This document shows positions 1 to 10,046 of a DNA stretch of 64,000 bases, one piece after another. The position numbers were made by a program, and so were the translations under genes. The notes under the pieces were generated by a model. The model had not been told where the DNA came from and did no database searches. It saw only the letters and a list, made by a program, of their open reading frames with translations. The stretch spans positions 637,297 through 701,296 of the forward strand of contig NZ_JALCZU010000001.1 in NCBI RefSeq assembly GCF_023522835.1, read 5' to 3'. How positions within the stretch are numbered: position 1 is the stretch's first letter; each line of letters starts with the position of its first letter. The stretch comes from Oceanobacillus saliphilus (GTDB taxonomy: Bacteria > Bacillota > Bacilli > Bacillales > Amphibacillaceae).

Positions 1-104
1 TTTACGTCTTTACCTTCTAATTCAGTGATAAACGTTTCGTACATTTTACTAGAAATTCCCTCTGTTGACGGGCGGTTATTTGCTTTTACTACTAATATAT
101 TCAT
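1..104 (-). CDS. FMN-dependent NADH-azoreductase, N-terminal part (cut by window edge)
   Basis: Only the first 34 or so codons are inside the window. The translation begins MNILVVKANNRPSTEGISSK, the opening beta strand and flavin-phosphate loop typical of the flavodoxin-fold AzoR azoreductases, which reduce quinones and azo dyes with NADH and FMN. The start is fixed by an AGGAGA Shine-Dalgarno at about 115-120. The neighbouring dioxygenase and MarR gene match the MhqR-type quinone-response regulon of Bacillus, in which azoreductases are members (family knowledge). The rest of the gene lies outside the window. Confidence 0.75.
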   Translation of the reverse strand, partial: MNILVVKANNRPSTEGISSKMYETFITELEGKDV

Positions 105-196
105 ATTTAAAAAATCTCCTTTTTTATGCCTAGTATCTTCTCGTTGACTCCTAGCACCTAATATTAAATCAATAATCTTCATTTAGAAATATATGA

Positions 197-222
197 TTTA
201 ATTGTATTTTAATACATTAAAA
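197..222. promoter_or_regulatory. AT-rich inverted repeat upstream of azoreductase
   Basis: TGTAT-TTTA-ATACA (203-216) lies inside a longer imperfect palindrome, about 100 bp upstream of the azoreductase start. It is a possible site for the nearby MarR regulator. AT-rich palindromes are common by chance here, so support is weak. Confidence 0.25.
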
Positions 223-259
223 ATTATTATCAACTAATATGCTTCAACCATTTTCTTTT

Positions 260-1201
260 TCACTCATCAATAGGATTCAGAGTTCCTTCAATCTCTTTAC
301 GACGTTCTTCTAAAAATGGTGGTAAATCAAGCTTCTCTCCCAAATGTTCCACCTCTCCATCGATCGTAAAACCTGGTCCATCGGTGGCAATTTCAAAAAG
401 AATACCATTCGATTCACGGAAGTATAAGCTCTTAAAGTAAAATCGGTCGACAATTCCTGATGAACTGAATCCATGTTGCTTCACTTTTTCTTCCCAATAG
501 AGTAACTCACTCTCGTTTTGAACCCGTATAGCTAAATGATGAATACTTCCGCGCCCTGGTCTTTCTGTTGGACCGTCTAAATACCTTACAACGATTTCAC
601 CAAAAACCTCTCCTTTGATGGATTGAAAAATCGCTTCATGATTCTTTCGACTTATTTCTGTATAGCCAAACATGTCTGTAAGGGTGCTGGCAAGTTTATC
701 GAGTCTTCTTACTGTTATTTCCACGGAACCCATTCCTTGAATTTGATGTTCGGCAGGCACCTCAGATTTTTCCCATGTTTCCCAATGTGCAGCTTTTTCA
801 CCGTTAGAAACAAGTAGTACCATCTGTAAACCTTCTGTATCTTCAAATTTTAGAGCTGGATGATTAGCATAAGATGTAATCTCCCCATGTTGTACACCAT
901 GCTTCTCAAAACGTGCTTTCCAGAATAATAGGCTTGCCTCTGACGGAACAAGTAATCCGATTCTCGTTATCGCATTTGTACCGCGATATGTCTTTCCTAC
1001 TAGTGGCATTTCAAAAAAGGATAGTTCCGTACCTGGGCTGCCAATTTTATCCCCATAAAATAAGTGATACATCGATGGGTCATCTTGGTTCACCGTCATT
1101 TTCACCCGGCGTAAACCAAGTACATGACGGTAAAAGTAATTATTTTGACTTGCATTTTTTGTAATCATTGAAATGTGATGATGTCCTGGAATTTGATACA
1201 T
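260..1201 (-). CDS. Ring-cleaving dioxygenase, VOC/glyoxalase superfamily (MhqO/MhqA-like)
   Basis: A 313-aa protein made of two vicinal-oxygen-chelate modules. It starts MYQIPGHHHISM and keeps the expected Fe(II) ligands: a His in GHHHIS near the N-terminus, a His in SIHHLA in the second half, and a Glu in ILFEIATDGPGF. These are hallmarks of the ring-cleaving dioxygenase family that opens hydroquinone or catechol-type rings. The start is at 1201 because AAGGAGGAG lies 6 nt upstream; an upstream ATG in frame has no such site. The MarR gene just upstream and an azoreductase downstream on the same strand suggest an MhqR-like quinone/electrophile detoxification unit. The substrate is inferred. 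Confidence 0.85.
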   Translation of the reverse strand: MYQIPGHHHISMITKNASQNNYFYRHVLGLRRVKMTVNQDDPSMYHLFYGDKIGSPGTELSFFEMPLVGKTYRGTNAITRIGLLVPSEASLLFWKARFEKHGVQHGEITSYANHPALKFEDTEGLQMVLLVSNGEKAAHWETWEKSEVPAEHQIQGMGSVEITVRRLDKLASTLTDMFGYTEISRKNHEAIFQSIKGEVFGEIVVRYLDGPTERPGRGSIHHLAIRVQNESELLYWEEKVKQHGFSSSGIVDRFYFKSLYFRESNGILFEIATDGPGFTIDGEVEHLGEKLDLPPFLEERRKEIEGTLNPIDE

Positions 1202-1277
1202 TGATAACTCCTCCTTCATCTTACTAGTCAAGTGATAGTTTAAAAAAATAATAGAATGTCATTTGTGATTCAAACGT

Positions 1278-1715
1278 TTAACTTTCTATTTTATTTTCTG
1301 TATTTTTTTGTAATTTACTCATGAGCATATAAAGTGTTTTCTGCTCTTCTTTTGTCAAGCACTCATTGACAATAGTCGTTTGGAAATTAAGTTGGTGTTC
1401 AAAAACTTCTTGTATTTTTGCTTCTCCCTTTGAAGTAAGGGTAATCCATTTGGTTTTCCAGTCCTGTTTACGCTGAATATATCCCTCTTGCTCAAGTCGA
1501 GTGAGCATACGTGAAATCCCGCCCTCTGACACCGTTACCTTCACGGCAAGTTGACTTTGCGTAATCGGCTGATACGTAGAGATTTGGATTAATACATCAA
1601 ACTGTGCAGCCGTAATATCAAACTGTTTCAAGAAATGATTCGATAGTAAATTACTTTGATGCGTAAATCGAGTGATACGTAGCCAAATTAGGGAACCGAG
1701 TGTATTTTTTTTCAA
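1278..1715 (-). CDS. MarR family transcriptional regulator (MhqR-like)
   Basis: A 145-aa winged-helix protein. The central region (about residues 30-100) reads as Mar[33 protein letters not shown] as recognition helix, then [17 protein letters not shown] as wing. The best start is a TTG at 1715 preceded by AAAGGAAGTGAG; it gives the usual MarR length, while the longer in-frame ATG adds 19 residues unlike the family. It sits 76 nt upstream of the ring-cleaving dioxygenase on the same strand, the arrangement expected for a regulator repressing quinone-detoxification genes and relieved by electrophiles. The ligand is inferred. Confidence 0.85.
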   Translation of the reverse strand: MKKNTLGSLIWLRITRFTHQSNLLSNHFLKQFDITAAQFDVLIQISTYQPITQSQLAVKVTVSEGGISRMLTRLEQEGYIQRKQDWKTKWITLTSKGEAKIQEVFEHQLNFQTTIVNECLTKEEQKTLYMLMSKLQKNTENKIES

Positions 1716-2158
1716 GTAATGCTCACTTCCTTTCGTTACTATCACTTTACACCTCAATTGAAGAAAATGCAAGAAAAATTATCTTTAATTAAATATATCC
1801 TTTATAAATCTCTAATTTTCATGCGGACCTATTCTTCTTTTTAACCCTAAAAAATCAACTTATATCGGGATTTCCAGAGGTCTCTGTCAACCATTAACGC
1901 ACTGTCTAAAGTAAGGACTAAAAATAAGCGTTTTAATAAATCTTGATGTAACACCAAAAAGAAAGAGTCTGATACTTCGATTATATGTTTTAAATGGAGA
2001 AGTCCATTCTTGCAGAAAACTATGATGCTGACCCCGAATAAACTATAAATTATTTCGCGACCTAAGTATATTGGTTTAATTTCATAAAAAAGGAAAGAGT
2101 CAAAAATCTTTCATCAAAAGAATGATAAGTAGTCCTGCGACATATTTACTCTTTGAAC
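1716..2158. other. Intergenic, no gene seen
   Basis: AT-rich spacer between the MarR gene and the terminator at 2159. No reading frame with a credible ribosome binding site, RNA gene or repeat was recognised. The MarR promoter should lie near 1750-1850. Confidence 0.5.
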
Positions 2159-2196
2159 AAAAGCCAACACAGCCGCGGGGGCCGATGTTGGCTTTT
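2159..2196 (-). terminator. Rho-independent terminator of the HEAT-like gene
   Basis: AAAAGCCAACA (2159-2169) pairs with TGTTGGCTTTT (2186-2196) around a GC-rich loop. It lies 25 nt after the stop of the gene at 2222-2767, with T-runs on both sides, so it could work both ways. Confidence 0.85.
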
Positions 2197-2221
2197 CCTA
2201 TGGGATCATCAATGACGTTGC

Positions 2222-2767
2222 TTATTTCCATACTTTTGCATATTTCTTTTGATACTTCGGATCTTGCTCTATCTGTATCAATTCGTGGGCGACTTGTTTT
2301 ATTTCTTCCTTCTCCGTCGCATCATACAGGTTTCTTAGTCCTTGAATAATGTCAAATCGAATCAGTGTATGATTTTTTTCATCCTGGCAATTTTTGAATC
2401 GGTCAGAAACATGCTGAATCACCATTTCTTGTTGTTCATCACCAGCCAGTCCAACCTTCCATATGGATTGCAATGCGTGCCTTGCAGTAACGAATTTCTC
2501 ATCCTTAGTAACTTGCCAAAGAGCTGGAAAATCTGACATAATCCGTTTATCAGGATCGCTTTTAGCCAGTCCAGCCAAAAACTGTGCACATCGTGATCGC
2601 TTATGGTTGTCCGATGAACGAAGACCTTTTACAAGCTCATCCCACACTTCATAAGCCCATTCAACCTTATGGTCAATTTCTTTCATAATATGGTTGTACG
2701 CTTCATATTGTATGTTTTTATCTTTTACTTCAAGATTGTCGAAATCGTTCTGTATGTTATTATCCAT
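2222..2767 (-). CDS. HEAT-repeat-like conserved protein of unknown function
   Basis: A 181-aa soluble, largely alpha-helical protein. Repeated helix pairs rich in Ala/Leu (such as RSRCAQFLAGLA, ARHALQSIWKVGL, IRFDIIQGLRNLYDA) resemble HEAT/ARM-type repeats, which act as protein-binding scaffolds. The start at 2767 (MDNNIQND) is chosen because AAAGGAGATG precedes it at good spacing; longer in-frame starts lack this. It stands alone with its own terminator. No catalytic motif, signal peptide or membrane segment is visible, and I do not recognise a specific function. Confidence 0.65.
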   Translation of the reverse strand: MDNNIQNDFDNLEVKDKNIQYEAYNHIMKEIDHKVEWAYEVWDELVKGLRSSDNHKRSRCAQFLAGLAKSDPDKRIMSDFPALWQVTKDEKFVTARHALQSIWKVGLAGDEQQEMVIQHVSDRFKNCQDEKNHTLIRFDIIQGLRNLYDATEKEEIKQVAHELIQIEQDPKYQKKYAKVWK

Positions 2768-3061
2768 AATAGATACATCTCCTTTTTGCATATCATTTAA
2801 CCCCTTACGTACGCATAGTATTCTATCTAAAATCATACCATATGTTCGTATGGCCGGCATTTTAGTTCATTAGTTTTAAAAAAATGCGCAGAATAGAAAT
2901 AAAATATCCTCATAATTACTGACAGAAATACATTTTTCGGATAATATATATAATCTATTGGTTTGAAAACTTAGCTAATCCCTTAGCTGCACTTATGCAA
3001 CTAAGAACACAAAAAATCCTCTCTCTTCATAAGTAAATCACATATTTCAGGAGGTATACGT

Positions 3062-3871
3062 ATGGTTAAAAATCTTATGGTTATCATTGGTTCACTTATT
3101 ATTGCATTCGCGTTTAATTTTTTCCTTGTACCTTTTGAAATATTAAGCAGTGGTATTAGCGGGGTCGCGATTTTGATTGGGATCCTTACCCCATTTAATA
3201 TAGGTATATTGAATTTCATTCTGAATATACCATTACTTATATTAGGCTACTACAAGCTTGGACGAGAAATTACGATCAATACATTGGTCTGTGTCATTAC
3301 ACTTTCGTTCTTCTTATATATCCTGCCAGTAGTCTACTTAACAGACAATATTTTGCTGGCAGCAATTTTCGGTGGGGTAATTAGCGGAATCGGTATTGGT
3401 ATGATTTTGAAGTATTCGGGTACATCAGGTGGATTGGACATTATCGCTATTATTATTTCACGTACTAGTAATGTCAGCGTTGGCCTGCTTCTAACGGCAA
3501 TGAATGGTGTTATTGTGCTCATTTCCGGTTATGTTTTTGGATGGGATATCGCATTATATACGCTATTGTCTATCTATTTAACCGGACGGATGATTGATAA
3601 ACTCCATACCAACCATATTAAATTGACCATGCAGATTGTAACGACAGAAGGGGAAGCCATCCGTGAAGAACTTTTACATTCCATCTATCGGGGGATTACC
3701 ATTACAGAAGGGTATGGCGGCTACACGAAAGAGTCAAAACAAATCCTAATGATGGTAGTGACCCGCTACGAAACATTGCAAATTAAACAAATTGTTCGCT
3801 CACATGATCCGAAAGCATTTATAAATGTATTCGAAACGGTGGAAGTTGACGGTGAATTTGCCAGGAATTAA
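3062..3871 (+). CDS. YitT family membrane protein (DUF161 + DUF2179)
   Basis: A 269-aa protein with an N-terminal half of about five hydrophobic segments (MVVIIGSLIIAFAFNFFLVP onward, including GISGVAILIGIL and GTSGGLDIIAIIISR, typical of the YitT/DUF161 family). Its soluble C-terminal domain (about residues 180-265; KLTMQIVTTEGE, GITITEGYGGYT, VFETVEVDGEF) matches DUF2179. The family is widespread in Firmicutes as multi-copy integral membrane proteins of unknown transport role. An AGGAGG ribosome binding site lies just upstream and a strong hairpin terminator follows, so it is probably monocistronic. Confidence 0.85.
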   Translation: MVKNLMVIIGSLIIAFAFNFFLVPFEILSSGISGVAILIGILTPFNIGILNFILNIPLLILGYYKLGREITINTLVCVITLSFFLYILPVVYLTDNILLAAIFGGVISGIGIGMILKYSGTSGGLDIIAIIISRTSNVSVGLLLTAMNGVIVLISGYVFGWDIALYTLLSIYLTGRMIDKLHTNHIKLTMQIVTTEGEAIREELLHSIYRGITITEGYGGYTKESKQILMMVVTRYETLQIKQIVRSHDPKAFINVFETVEVDGEFARN

Positions 3872-3875
3872 AAGA

Positions 3876-3909
3876 GAGAGAATCCAAATGTTGATGGATT
3901 CTCTCTTTT
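3876..3909 (+). terminator. Rho-independent terminator after yitT-like gene
   Basis: GAGAGAATCCA (3876-3886) pairs perfectly with TGGATTCTCTC (3895-3905), followed by TTTT. Confidence 0.9.
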
Positions 3910-3919
3910 CTATGTTCAC

Positions 3920-4110
3920 TTAAATTTTAAACTGGCGAACCAATCCATTCAGTTCTACTGCCATTTTAGATAGATGCGCAGTACATCATGCTATTGCATC
4001 CATGGAATTATTTGCTGTTCTGTAGATGCAGCAATTTCCTGTACACCTGCAGCCGCTTCTTTTGAAACAGAGGCAATTTCTTCAATTGCTCCACTCATTT
4101 GCTTGAGAGT
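3920..4110 (-). pseudogene. Methyl-accepting chemotaxis protein C-terminal remnant
   Basis: Read on the minus strand, 4110 down to about 4000 gives MSGAIEEIASVSKEAAAGVQ, the adaptation helix of a chemotaxis receptor. A one-base shift is then needed to continue as NNSMDAIA, an in-frame TGA, and CTAHLSKMAVELNGLVRQFK before the natural stop at 3920-3922. The order and C-terminal ending match MCPs, but the signalling hairpin, HAMP, sensor domain and start are absent. This is a decayed 3' fragment of an MCP gene lying beyond the terminator of the dbpA-like gene. Confidence 0.75.
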
Positions 4111-4175
4111 TTGTCTATTGAATAGTCGTTCAACTTTTTCGGTCTTTTTGTAGACTCCAGGTTCCATCAACTTTT

Positions 4176-5621
4176 TTACTTATTGGCCTCATAGACTTTC
4201 AGCTGCTTCCCTTTTACGGTTGTCGTTTTCATCATCTTCAACACGAGTGGGCCTTTACCATTTAGTATTTCCACATAGGAATTTGTATCCATAATCGTAA
4301 TGATACCAATATCATCAGCAGTCACACCATCAATCTTAGCAATTGTTCCGACGAAATCGACCGCTCTAAGTTTCTTTTTCTTGCCGCCATTAAAATATAA
4401 TTTCATAATTTGTTTATTTAATTGATCAATTTTTGACTTTTTAACTGCTTGATACAGGTTCATCTTTTCCTGAAAGGCAGATCGTTTTCGAGTTACTTCC
4501 TCTTTTGATGGAGGTGCGACTTTCGGTATTCCGAAACCAATATAGTCTTCAATTTCTTTCAAAAACCGGTCCTCAAATGGGGTAACAAGTGTGATTGCTT
4601 TTCCCTTCTGACCTGCACGTCCTGTCCTCCCGGTACGATGGACATAACTTTCTTTTTCTAAAGGCAGGTCATAATTGATCACATGTGTAATCGAATCGAT
4701 ATCAATCCCTCTGGCAGCTACGTCTGTTGCAACTAAATAGCGAAATTCACCTTTTCGAAAGCCATTCATGACAACAAGTCGCTCATCCTGTTCCATTCCG
4801 CCATGGATTTTATTACAGCTGTAGCCTTTTCGTTTCAACTGATCTGACACCGTGTCCACCCGATCTTTGGTACGGCAGAAAATGATACAGCTATCCGGAT
4901 TTTCCACGATGGTTACGTCTGTCAGTATCTTGAATTTATCCACTTCTGGAACCTCATACAGGGTATGCTCTATTTTTTCTGTTGTAAGTCCAGTTGCTTT
5001 AATCGCAATATCGGTAGGTATTTTCATATACTTATGGGCTAATTCCTTCACGGCCTCCGGAAGTGTTGCCGAAAATAGCATGGTCACGCGGTTTTTTGGC
5101 AGCTCTTTTATAATTGCTTCGACTTGTTCGATGAAGCCCATGTTAAGCATTTCATCCGCTTCATCAATAACCAGATAGCTAATTTCATCCAACAGTAAGG
5201 TACCTCTTTCAATGTGGTCGGAAACACGTCCCGGAGTCCCAACGACGACATGTGTTTTTTGTTTTAATTCCGTCTTTTGAATGGCAATCGGTTGTTTCCC
5301 ATAGAGTGCTGTGGCCTTAATCCGTTTGAACCTTCCAATATTGGTGAAGTCCTCCTTCACTTGAATAGCAAGCTCTCGTGTCGGTGTTAAAATCAATGCC
5401 TGTGGTTTATTCTCTTTCCAATCGACCAATTCACAAATTGGAATGCCATAGGATGCGGTCTTTCCACTTCCAGTTTGTGATTTTACAACAAGGTCTTTCC
5501 TATTTAATGCAAGTGGAATGACTCTCGTCTGTACCTCTGTCGGTGTATTGTATTCTAATCCTTGTAATGCTTTTATTATTTCTTCACTTAATGGATAATC
5601 TGTAAAAATTGGTTCGCTCAT
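4176..5621 (-). CDS. dbpA: DEAD-box ATP-dependent RNA helicase DbpA (YxiN-like)
   Basis: A 481-aa helicase with all core motifs: Q-motif near residue 30, Walker A SQTGSGKT (48-55), PTRELA (80-85), DEAD (153-156), SAT (184-186), and HRTGRTGR in the second RecA domain. The C-terminus (about 404-478, [20 protein letters not shown] then [20 protein letters not shown]) is the DbpA RNA-binding domain that targets hairpin 92 of 23S rRNA, so the expected role is large ribosomal subunit assembly. Length and sequence are close to Bacillus YxiN. It is a single gene on the minus strand. Confidence 0.95.
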   Translation of the reverse strand: MSEPIFTDYPLSEEIIKALQGLEYNTPTEVQTRVIPLALNRKDLVVKSQTGSGKTASYGIPICELVDWKENKPQALILTPTRELAIQVKEDFTNIGRFKRIKATALYGKQPIAIQKTELKQKTHVVVGTPGRVSDHIERGTLLLDEISYLVIDEADEMLNMGFIEQVEAIIKELPKNRVTMLFSATLPEAVKELAHKYMKIPTDIAIKATGLTTEKIEHTLYEVPEVDKFKILTDVTIVENPDSCIIFCRTKDRVDTVSDQLKRKGYSCNKIHGGMEQDERLVVMNGFRKGEFRYLVATDVAARGIDIDSITHVINYDLPLEKESYVHRTGRTGRAGQKGKAITLVTPFEDRFLKEIEDYIGFGIPKVAPPSKEEVTRKRSAFQEKMNLYQAVKKSKIDQLNKQIMKLYFNGGKKKKLRAVDFVGTIAKIDGVTADDIGIITIMDTNSYVEILNGKGPLVLKMMKTTTVKGKQLKVYEANK

Positions 5622-5807
5622 ATTTTTGCCTCATTCTTTAACGTATTTTCCTTATTATTCACAGTGATATTGTTTCATTATACAAGTTAGAATGAACTGG
5701 TAACCATTCTTTTATCCAAAAATTAACCATTACTAAATACGCAGGGAGTTTAAATAAAATATACAACCTTGCATGTCTACTGCACTTTAAAGAAGCTTTC
5801 ACTACAT

Positions 5808-7877
5808 CTAATTCCCATCATAATCTTTTCTGCGCAATACTTCTTTAGGAACTTCAATTCCTTTGGCTCCTCTTACATCGATATCCAGTTCTTCTCTTGG
5901 ATAGAAAATGATGAAACTCTCCGGTTTGATTACCGCTAATTGCTTCGGTAATTCTTCCAGCTTCGGATGCCAGGCAACCGTTCCTCTTCTGGCACTTAAT
6001 ATGATGACGAGATCATCTTCCTTCAAGTCACCTGAATAGTTCTCCTGCAATGCTGTCCAGCCCTCCACTCGTTGTACAATCGTTGGGGGGTTCGGCTTAA
6101 CTTCCTTTAAATGCCGTTCGTAAATAGATTCCGAGCCTTTAATAACGTATACCAGTAAAGTGGCACTGAGTTTGGTTGTAAGCATTTTAATTCTTCGGAG
6201 TGCTTCTTTAAATCCCGGTTTATGGTCCGCACCAAAAGGAATAATTAAAACTACTCGGCTAGTCATATTCAATGGGTGATCAAGCTTCGTTACCAAGATC
6301 GTGTGGTTTGTCTGTTCAATTAGCCGATCAAGAACACTTCCAAATAGTTTGTTGGAACTCCTTTCAGCGTTCCAGCCCATAACAATCGTATTAATACGCT
6401 CTTCTGCAATGGCTCTGATAATTCCATCTGTTACATTATTGTCTACTTTCGTTACTAACCTGACCGGAATCTCAGCACTTGATGCGTGTGTTAACGCATG
6501 CTCAAGCATTTTTTCCGCCTTTGCAACTTCGGCTTCCACCGACTTCACATTTTTGGATACGACTGTTAAAGGATATAAGGGCTGATCTTCCCCATTTGGT
6601 TGTTTAATCATAAATGACAAACTCATTAACGACTGGGCAGTTTTCGGATTGGAAAGAGGGATTAAAATACGCTCAGGACCCTGTTTAACTTCAAATTCTT
6701 TTGTATCTTCTTTTAATGCAAGGTTACGGCCATGTTTTTCGACCAGGTATGGGCCAATAAAACAGGTTATCAGAATCATAATAATAACACCATTCACCGT
6801 TGCCTGATCAAGAAGGCCGACTTCAAAACCAACCAATGTGGATGCCAGCGTCGCAGCCGCCTGCGGAATCGTGAGCCCGAAAACGACTTCTCTTTCCGTT
6901 TGGGAATAGTTGTAAATCTTACTGATTAAAAAGGACGCCAACCATTTTCCGATAAATACCGAAAGCAATACACCTATCGTAACAAGCCACGCCTTTGGAT
7001 TGGAAAATAATACGCTTAAGTCCATCAGCATACCGACAGATAATAGAAAGAACGGAATGAACAACGCGTTTCCAATGAAACGAATACGATTCATCAGTGT
7101 TCCATGATCAAGTACAAAACGGTTTAAAGCCAATCCGGCAAGAAACGCCCCTATAATCGGCTGCATATTGATCAGCACTGCGAAACAAGCTGAAATGAAT
7201 AAAATCACCATGACAAATGTAAAGTTTGCAACCCCATCATTCAGAGAGTTACGGAAATACCACCTGGATATGATTGGTGTTCCCCAAAGTACAATAAACA
7301 CAAACACCGTTAAAGAAATGATCATCTCGATCCAGAACTGATAGGATAACTGACCCTGCGCGGCACCGGTAATGACAGCCAACACCAATAAGGCAAACGT
7401 ATCCGTCAATAATGTACCACCGACTGCGGTAGTTACTGCCTTATTTCTCGAAACGCCGAGTCTGCTTGCAATCGGGTAAGCTAACAACGTATGAGAGCCG
7501 ACAATCGAACCGATGAGGATAGAGGCAAGTAAACTATACCCGAGCATCAGACTTACTGCTGTACCCAGGATGAGTGGAATATTGAAGGATAGTGACCCGA
7601 ACAGGATGCTTCTATTTCGATATTTTTTAAAACCATCCAGGTCAAGTTCAAGCCCTGCAATGAAAATAATAAACAAAAGCCCTACCGTGCCTAATAAGAC
7701 AATGGTTTGATCTCTTTCCAAAAGATTCAACCCATTCGGACCAATAATTACCCCAGCCAATATAGGACCGACAATTCCCGGAATTCGAAGTTTATTCATT
7801 AATAGAGGTGATAAGAAAAAGATTAACATTGCTATAGCAAAAATAATCACTGGCTCTTCAATTGGAAATTGGATCAT
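5808..7877 (-). CDS. CPA2-type monovalent cation:proton antiporter with C-terminal USP-like domain
   Basis: A 689-aa protein. The first about 390 residues form 12-13 hydrophobic segments of the Na+/H+ exchanger fold (LRIPGIVGPILAGVIIGPNG near the N-terminus, GSIVGSHTLLAYPIASRLGV, FLAGLALNRFVLD). A cytoplasmic region of about 290 residues follows, with two universal-stress-protein-like halves (ERILIPLSNPKTAQSL, RVVLIIPFGADHKPGFKEAL). It should exchange Na+ or K+ for H+ across the membrane, with the USP-like part probably regulatory. The start at 7877 (MIQFPIEE) follows AGGAGAAAGGGG; an in-frame start 9 codons earlier would overlap that site. Ion specificity cannot be read from sequence. Confidence 0.85.
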   Translation of the reverse strand: MIQFPIEEPVIIFAIAMLIFFLSPLLMNKLRIPGIVGPILAGVIIGPNGLNLLERDQTIVLLGTVGLLFIIFIAGLELDLDGFKKYRNRSILFGSLSFNIPLILGTAVSLMLGYSLLASILIGSIVGSHTLLAYPIASRLGVSRNKAVTTAVGGTLLTDTFALLVLAVITGAAQGQLSYQFWIEMIISLTVFVFIVLWGTPIISRWYFRNSLNDGVANFTFVMVILFISACFAVLINMQPIIGAFLAGLALNRFVLDHGTLMNRIRFIGNALFIPFFLLSVGMLMDLSVLFSNPKAWLVTIGVLLSVFIGKWLASFLISKIYNYSQTEREVVFGLTIPQAAATLASTLVGFEVGLLDQATVNGVIIMILITCFIGPYLVEKHGRNLALKEDTKEFEVKQGPERILIPLSNPKTAQSLMSLSFMIKQPNGEDQPLYPLTVVSKNVKSVEAEVAKAEKMLEHALTHASSAEIPVRLVTKVDNNVTDGIIRAIAEERINTIVMGWNAERSSNKLFGSVLDRLIEQTNHTILVTKLDHPLNMTSRVVLIIPFGADHKPGFKEALRRIKMLTTKLSATLLVYVIKGSESIYERHLKEVKPNPPTIVQRVEGWTALQENYSGDLKEDDLVIILSARRGTVAWHPKLEELPKQLAVIKPESFIIFYPREELDIDVRGAKGIEVPKEVLRRKDYDGN

Positions 7878-8121
7878 ACATGGTCCCCTTTCTCCTGTTT
7901 GCACAATATGTATTAGAGTTTAAACATTACCTTAATATTTTTCTATAATCAATAGTAAACTAAATTCCACGATTTTGCGCTCGACAAAATATTAAGATTG
8001 TATTAATTCATCTTCCGCGCCGATAGAATAAGTTCAAACAGGTAACTGGGCTGCGACAGTTGGAGAAGTAGTGTTCACATTTAATATGATTCTCCATTGA
8101 TTGCTAACTATGAGCACAAAA

Positions 8122-8151
8122 AACCCTTCATCCAAAGATAGATGAAAGGTT
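8122..8151 (-). terminator. Terminator downstream of mqo
   Basis: AACCCTTCATC (8122-8132) pairs with GATGAAAGGTT (8141-8151) with one mismatch. On the minus strand it is followed by TTTTTT. The rest of 7878-8121 shows no gene. Confidence 0.8.
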
Positions 8152-8187
8152 CCATTTTATATTGATGCTGTTATGGTGACCAACAAC

Positions 8188-9696
8188 TTATGAAGTAAGC
8201 AAGACAGGTTCTTTTTCAACTAGACTAAGTGTATCTTGGATAGATGCTTCTATTTCTTTATAAAGCGCTGGATTTTCAGAAAGCGCTACGCCATACGAAG
8301 GTATCATTTCTTTGACTTTTGGTTCCCAATCTTTCAGTTGTTCTGGGAAGCACTTTTCCATTACTTCGAGCATCACATGTACTGCAGTAGATGCTCCTGG
8401 AGACGCACCTAATAATGCAGCAATCGATCCATCTGCAGCACTTACAACCTCCGTACCAAATTGAAGTGTTCCTTTGCCGCCAGATTCTGTATCTTTGATT
8501 ACTTGCACACGTTGACCGGCTACGACAATATCCCAGTCTTCACTTTTCGCATTTGGAATGAACTCCCGTAATTCGTCCATACGCTTTTCATTGGATAAAA
8601 CAACTTGCTGAACGAGGTATTTCGTCAACGGTACCTCTTTCAAACCTGCTGAAAGCATGGTTAGGAGATTATTCGGTTTTACAGAAGTTGCTAAGTCAAG
8701 CAAGGAGCCGGTCTTTAAAAACTTCGGTGAGAAGCCTGCAAAGGGGCCAAATAGCAATGATTTTTTCCCGTCGATAAATCGTGTATCGAGATGCGGAACA
8801 GACATAGGTGGAGCACCTACTTTAGCTTTCCCGTAAACTTTGGCATGATGCTGTTCGATCACTTCCGGATTATTGCATACCATAAATAGTCCACTTACAG
8901 GGAATCCACCAATTTGTTTCGATTCCGGAATACCTGTTTTTTGAAGTAGATGTAGACTTCCTCCGCCACCACCGATAAAGACGAATTTGGAAGTATGGTA
9001 TTCGATTTTTCCGTTCTGCCTATCATGGACTTTTACTTCCCATACCCCATCGCTGTTACGCTTGATATCCTCTACACTGTGCTTGTAATTCACATCCACA
9101 CCTGTGCTCTGTAGGTGTTCAAACAGGATGCGTGTTAAAGCACCGAAGTTTACATCTGTTCCTGAGTCGATTTTAGTTGCAGCAATCGGTTCATCTGATG
9201 TACGGCCATTCATGATGAGTGGCATCCATTCCTTTAGTTTTTCCTCTTCATCGGAAAACTCCATCCCCTGGAATAATGGATTAGTTGATAGCGCTTTAAA
9301 ACGGTTTTCTAAGAAACGAACATTTTTCTCTCCCTGCACCAAACTAATATGTGGCAAGGCTTTAATAAAGTCTTGTGGACTATGAATCAAGTTGCGGTTG
9401 ACCAGATAAGACCAAAACTGTCTCGAAATCTGGAACTGTTCATTAATTTTTACAGCTTTAGAAATGTCGATAGATCCGTCCGGTTTTTCAGATGTATAGT
9501 TAAGCTCGCATAAAGCTGAATGACCCGTACCTGCATTATTCCATTCGTTAGAGCTTTCTTCTCCAGCTTTGCTTAGTTTCTCAAACACTCTGATTTCCCA
9601 TTCTGGTGCTAATTCTTTCAGTAATGATCCTAATGTAGCACTCATCACTCCAGCGCCAATTAAGATAACGTCTGTTTGCGTGTGTTTATTACTCAT
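8188..9696 (-). CDS. mqo: Malate:quinone oxidoreductase
   Basis: A 502-aa FAD enzyme of the Mqo family, membrane-associated, oxidising malate to oxaloacetate and passing electrons to quinone. The N-terminus holds the dinucleotide-binding motif [20 protein letters not shown] (about residues 10-29); further signatures are [38 protein letters not shown] and the C-terminal [18 protein letters not shown]. Length matches the family. AAGGAAGGA lies 5 nt before the ATG, and a terminator follows 36 nt after the stop. It stands as a single transcription unit. Confidence 0.97.
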   Translation of the reverse strand: MSNKHTQTDVILIGAGVMSATLGSLLKELAPEWEIRVFEKLSKAGEESSNEWNNAGTGHSALCELNYTSEKPDGSIDISKAVKINEQFQISRQFWSYLVNRNLIHSPQDFIKALPHISLVQGEKNVRFLENRFKALSTNPLFQGMEFSDEEEKLKEWMPLIMNGRTSDEPIAATKIDSGTDVNFGALTRILFEHLQSTGVDVNYKHSVEDIKRNSDGVWEVKVHDRQNGKIEYHTSKFVFIGGGGGSLHLLQKTGIPESKQIGGFPVSGLFMVCNNPEVIEQHHAKVYGKAKVGAPPMSVPHLDTRFIDGKKSLLFGPFAGFSPKFLKTGSLLDLATSVKPNNLLTMLSAGLKEVPLTKYLVQQVVLSNEKRMDELREFIPNAKSEDWDIVVAGQRVQVIKDTESGGKGTLQFGTEVVSAADGSIAALLGASPGASTAVHVMLEVMEKCFPEQLKDWEPKVKEMIPSYGVALSENPALYKEIEASIQDTLSLVEKEPVLLTS

Positions 9697-9969
9697 TTTA
9701 TCCTTCCTTATCCCCTAAATTTACGAAATGATTAAACCGTCTTGCTTCGGAGTTATCCAAAGACAAGTGTAAGAAAAATACATAACCCCTTATCTATTAA
9801 TTATAAACCTATTGTGGAAATTTTTAAATATCAATAGAGTAAAAGCTACTATTTTGTTCTATAAACTAATGAGAGACGGATAAAACAGCAATTTCTTTAA
9901 GTATGAAAACAAATAAAAAGCAGAGCCTTCATTTTTTTGGTTTAACACGGGTAGTGGGATAATCATTGA
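9697..9969. other. Intergenic, no gene seen
   Basis: AT-rich spacer upstream of mqo that should carry its promoter. No convincing coding frame, RNA gene or operator was recognised up to the palindrome at 9970. Confidence 0.5.
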
Positions 9970-9996
9970 GTCTGGGACAGGTTTACTGTCTCAGAC
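9970..9996 (-). terminator. GGGACAG palindrome, likely cutC terminator
   Basis: GTCTGGGACAG (9970-9980) pairs with CTGTCTCAGAC (9986-9996) with one mismatch. It lies 51 nt after the cutC stop and belongs to the dispersed GGGACAGG-type palindromes of this window. Confidence 0.6.
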
Positions 9997-10046
9997 AGTG
10001 TCCGGCCAACCTCCCCGTCCCTCCGTCCTCACGTCCCCACATCGCA

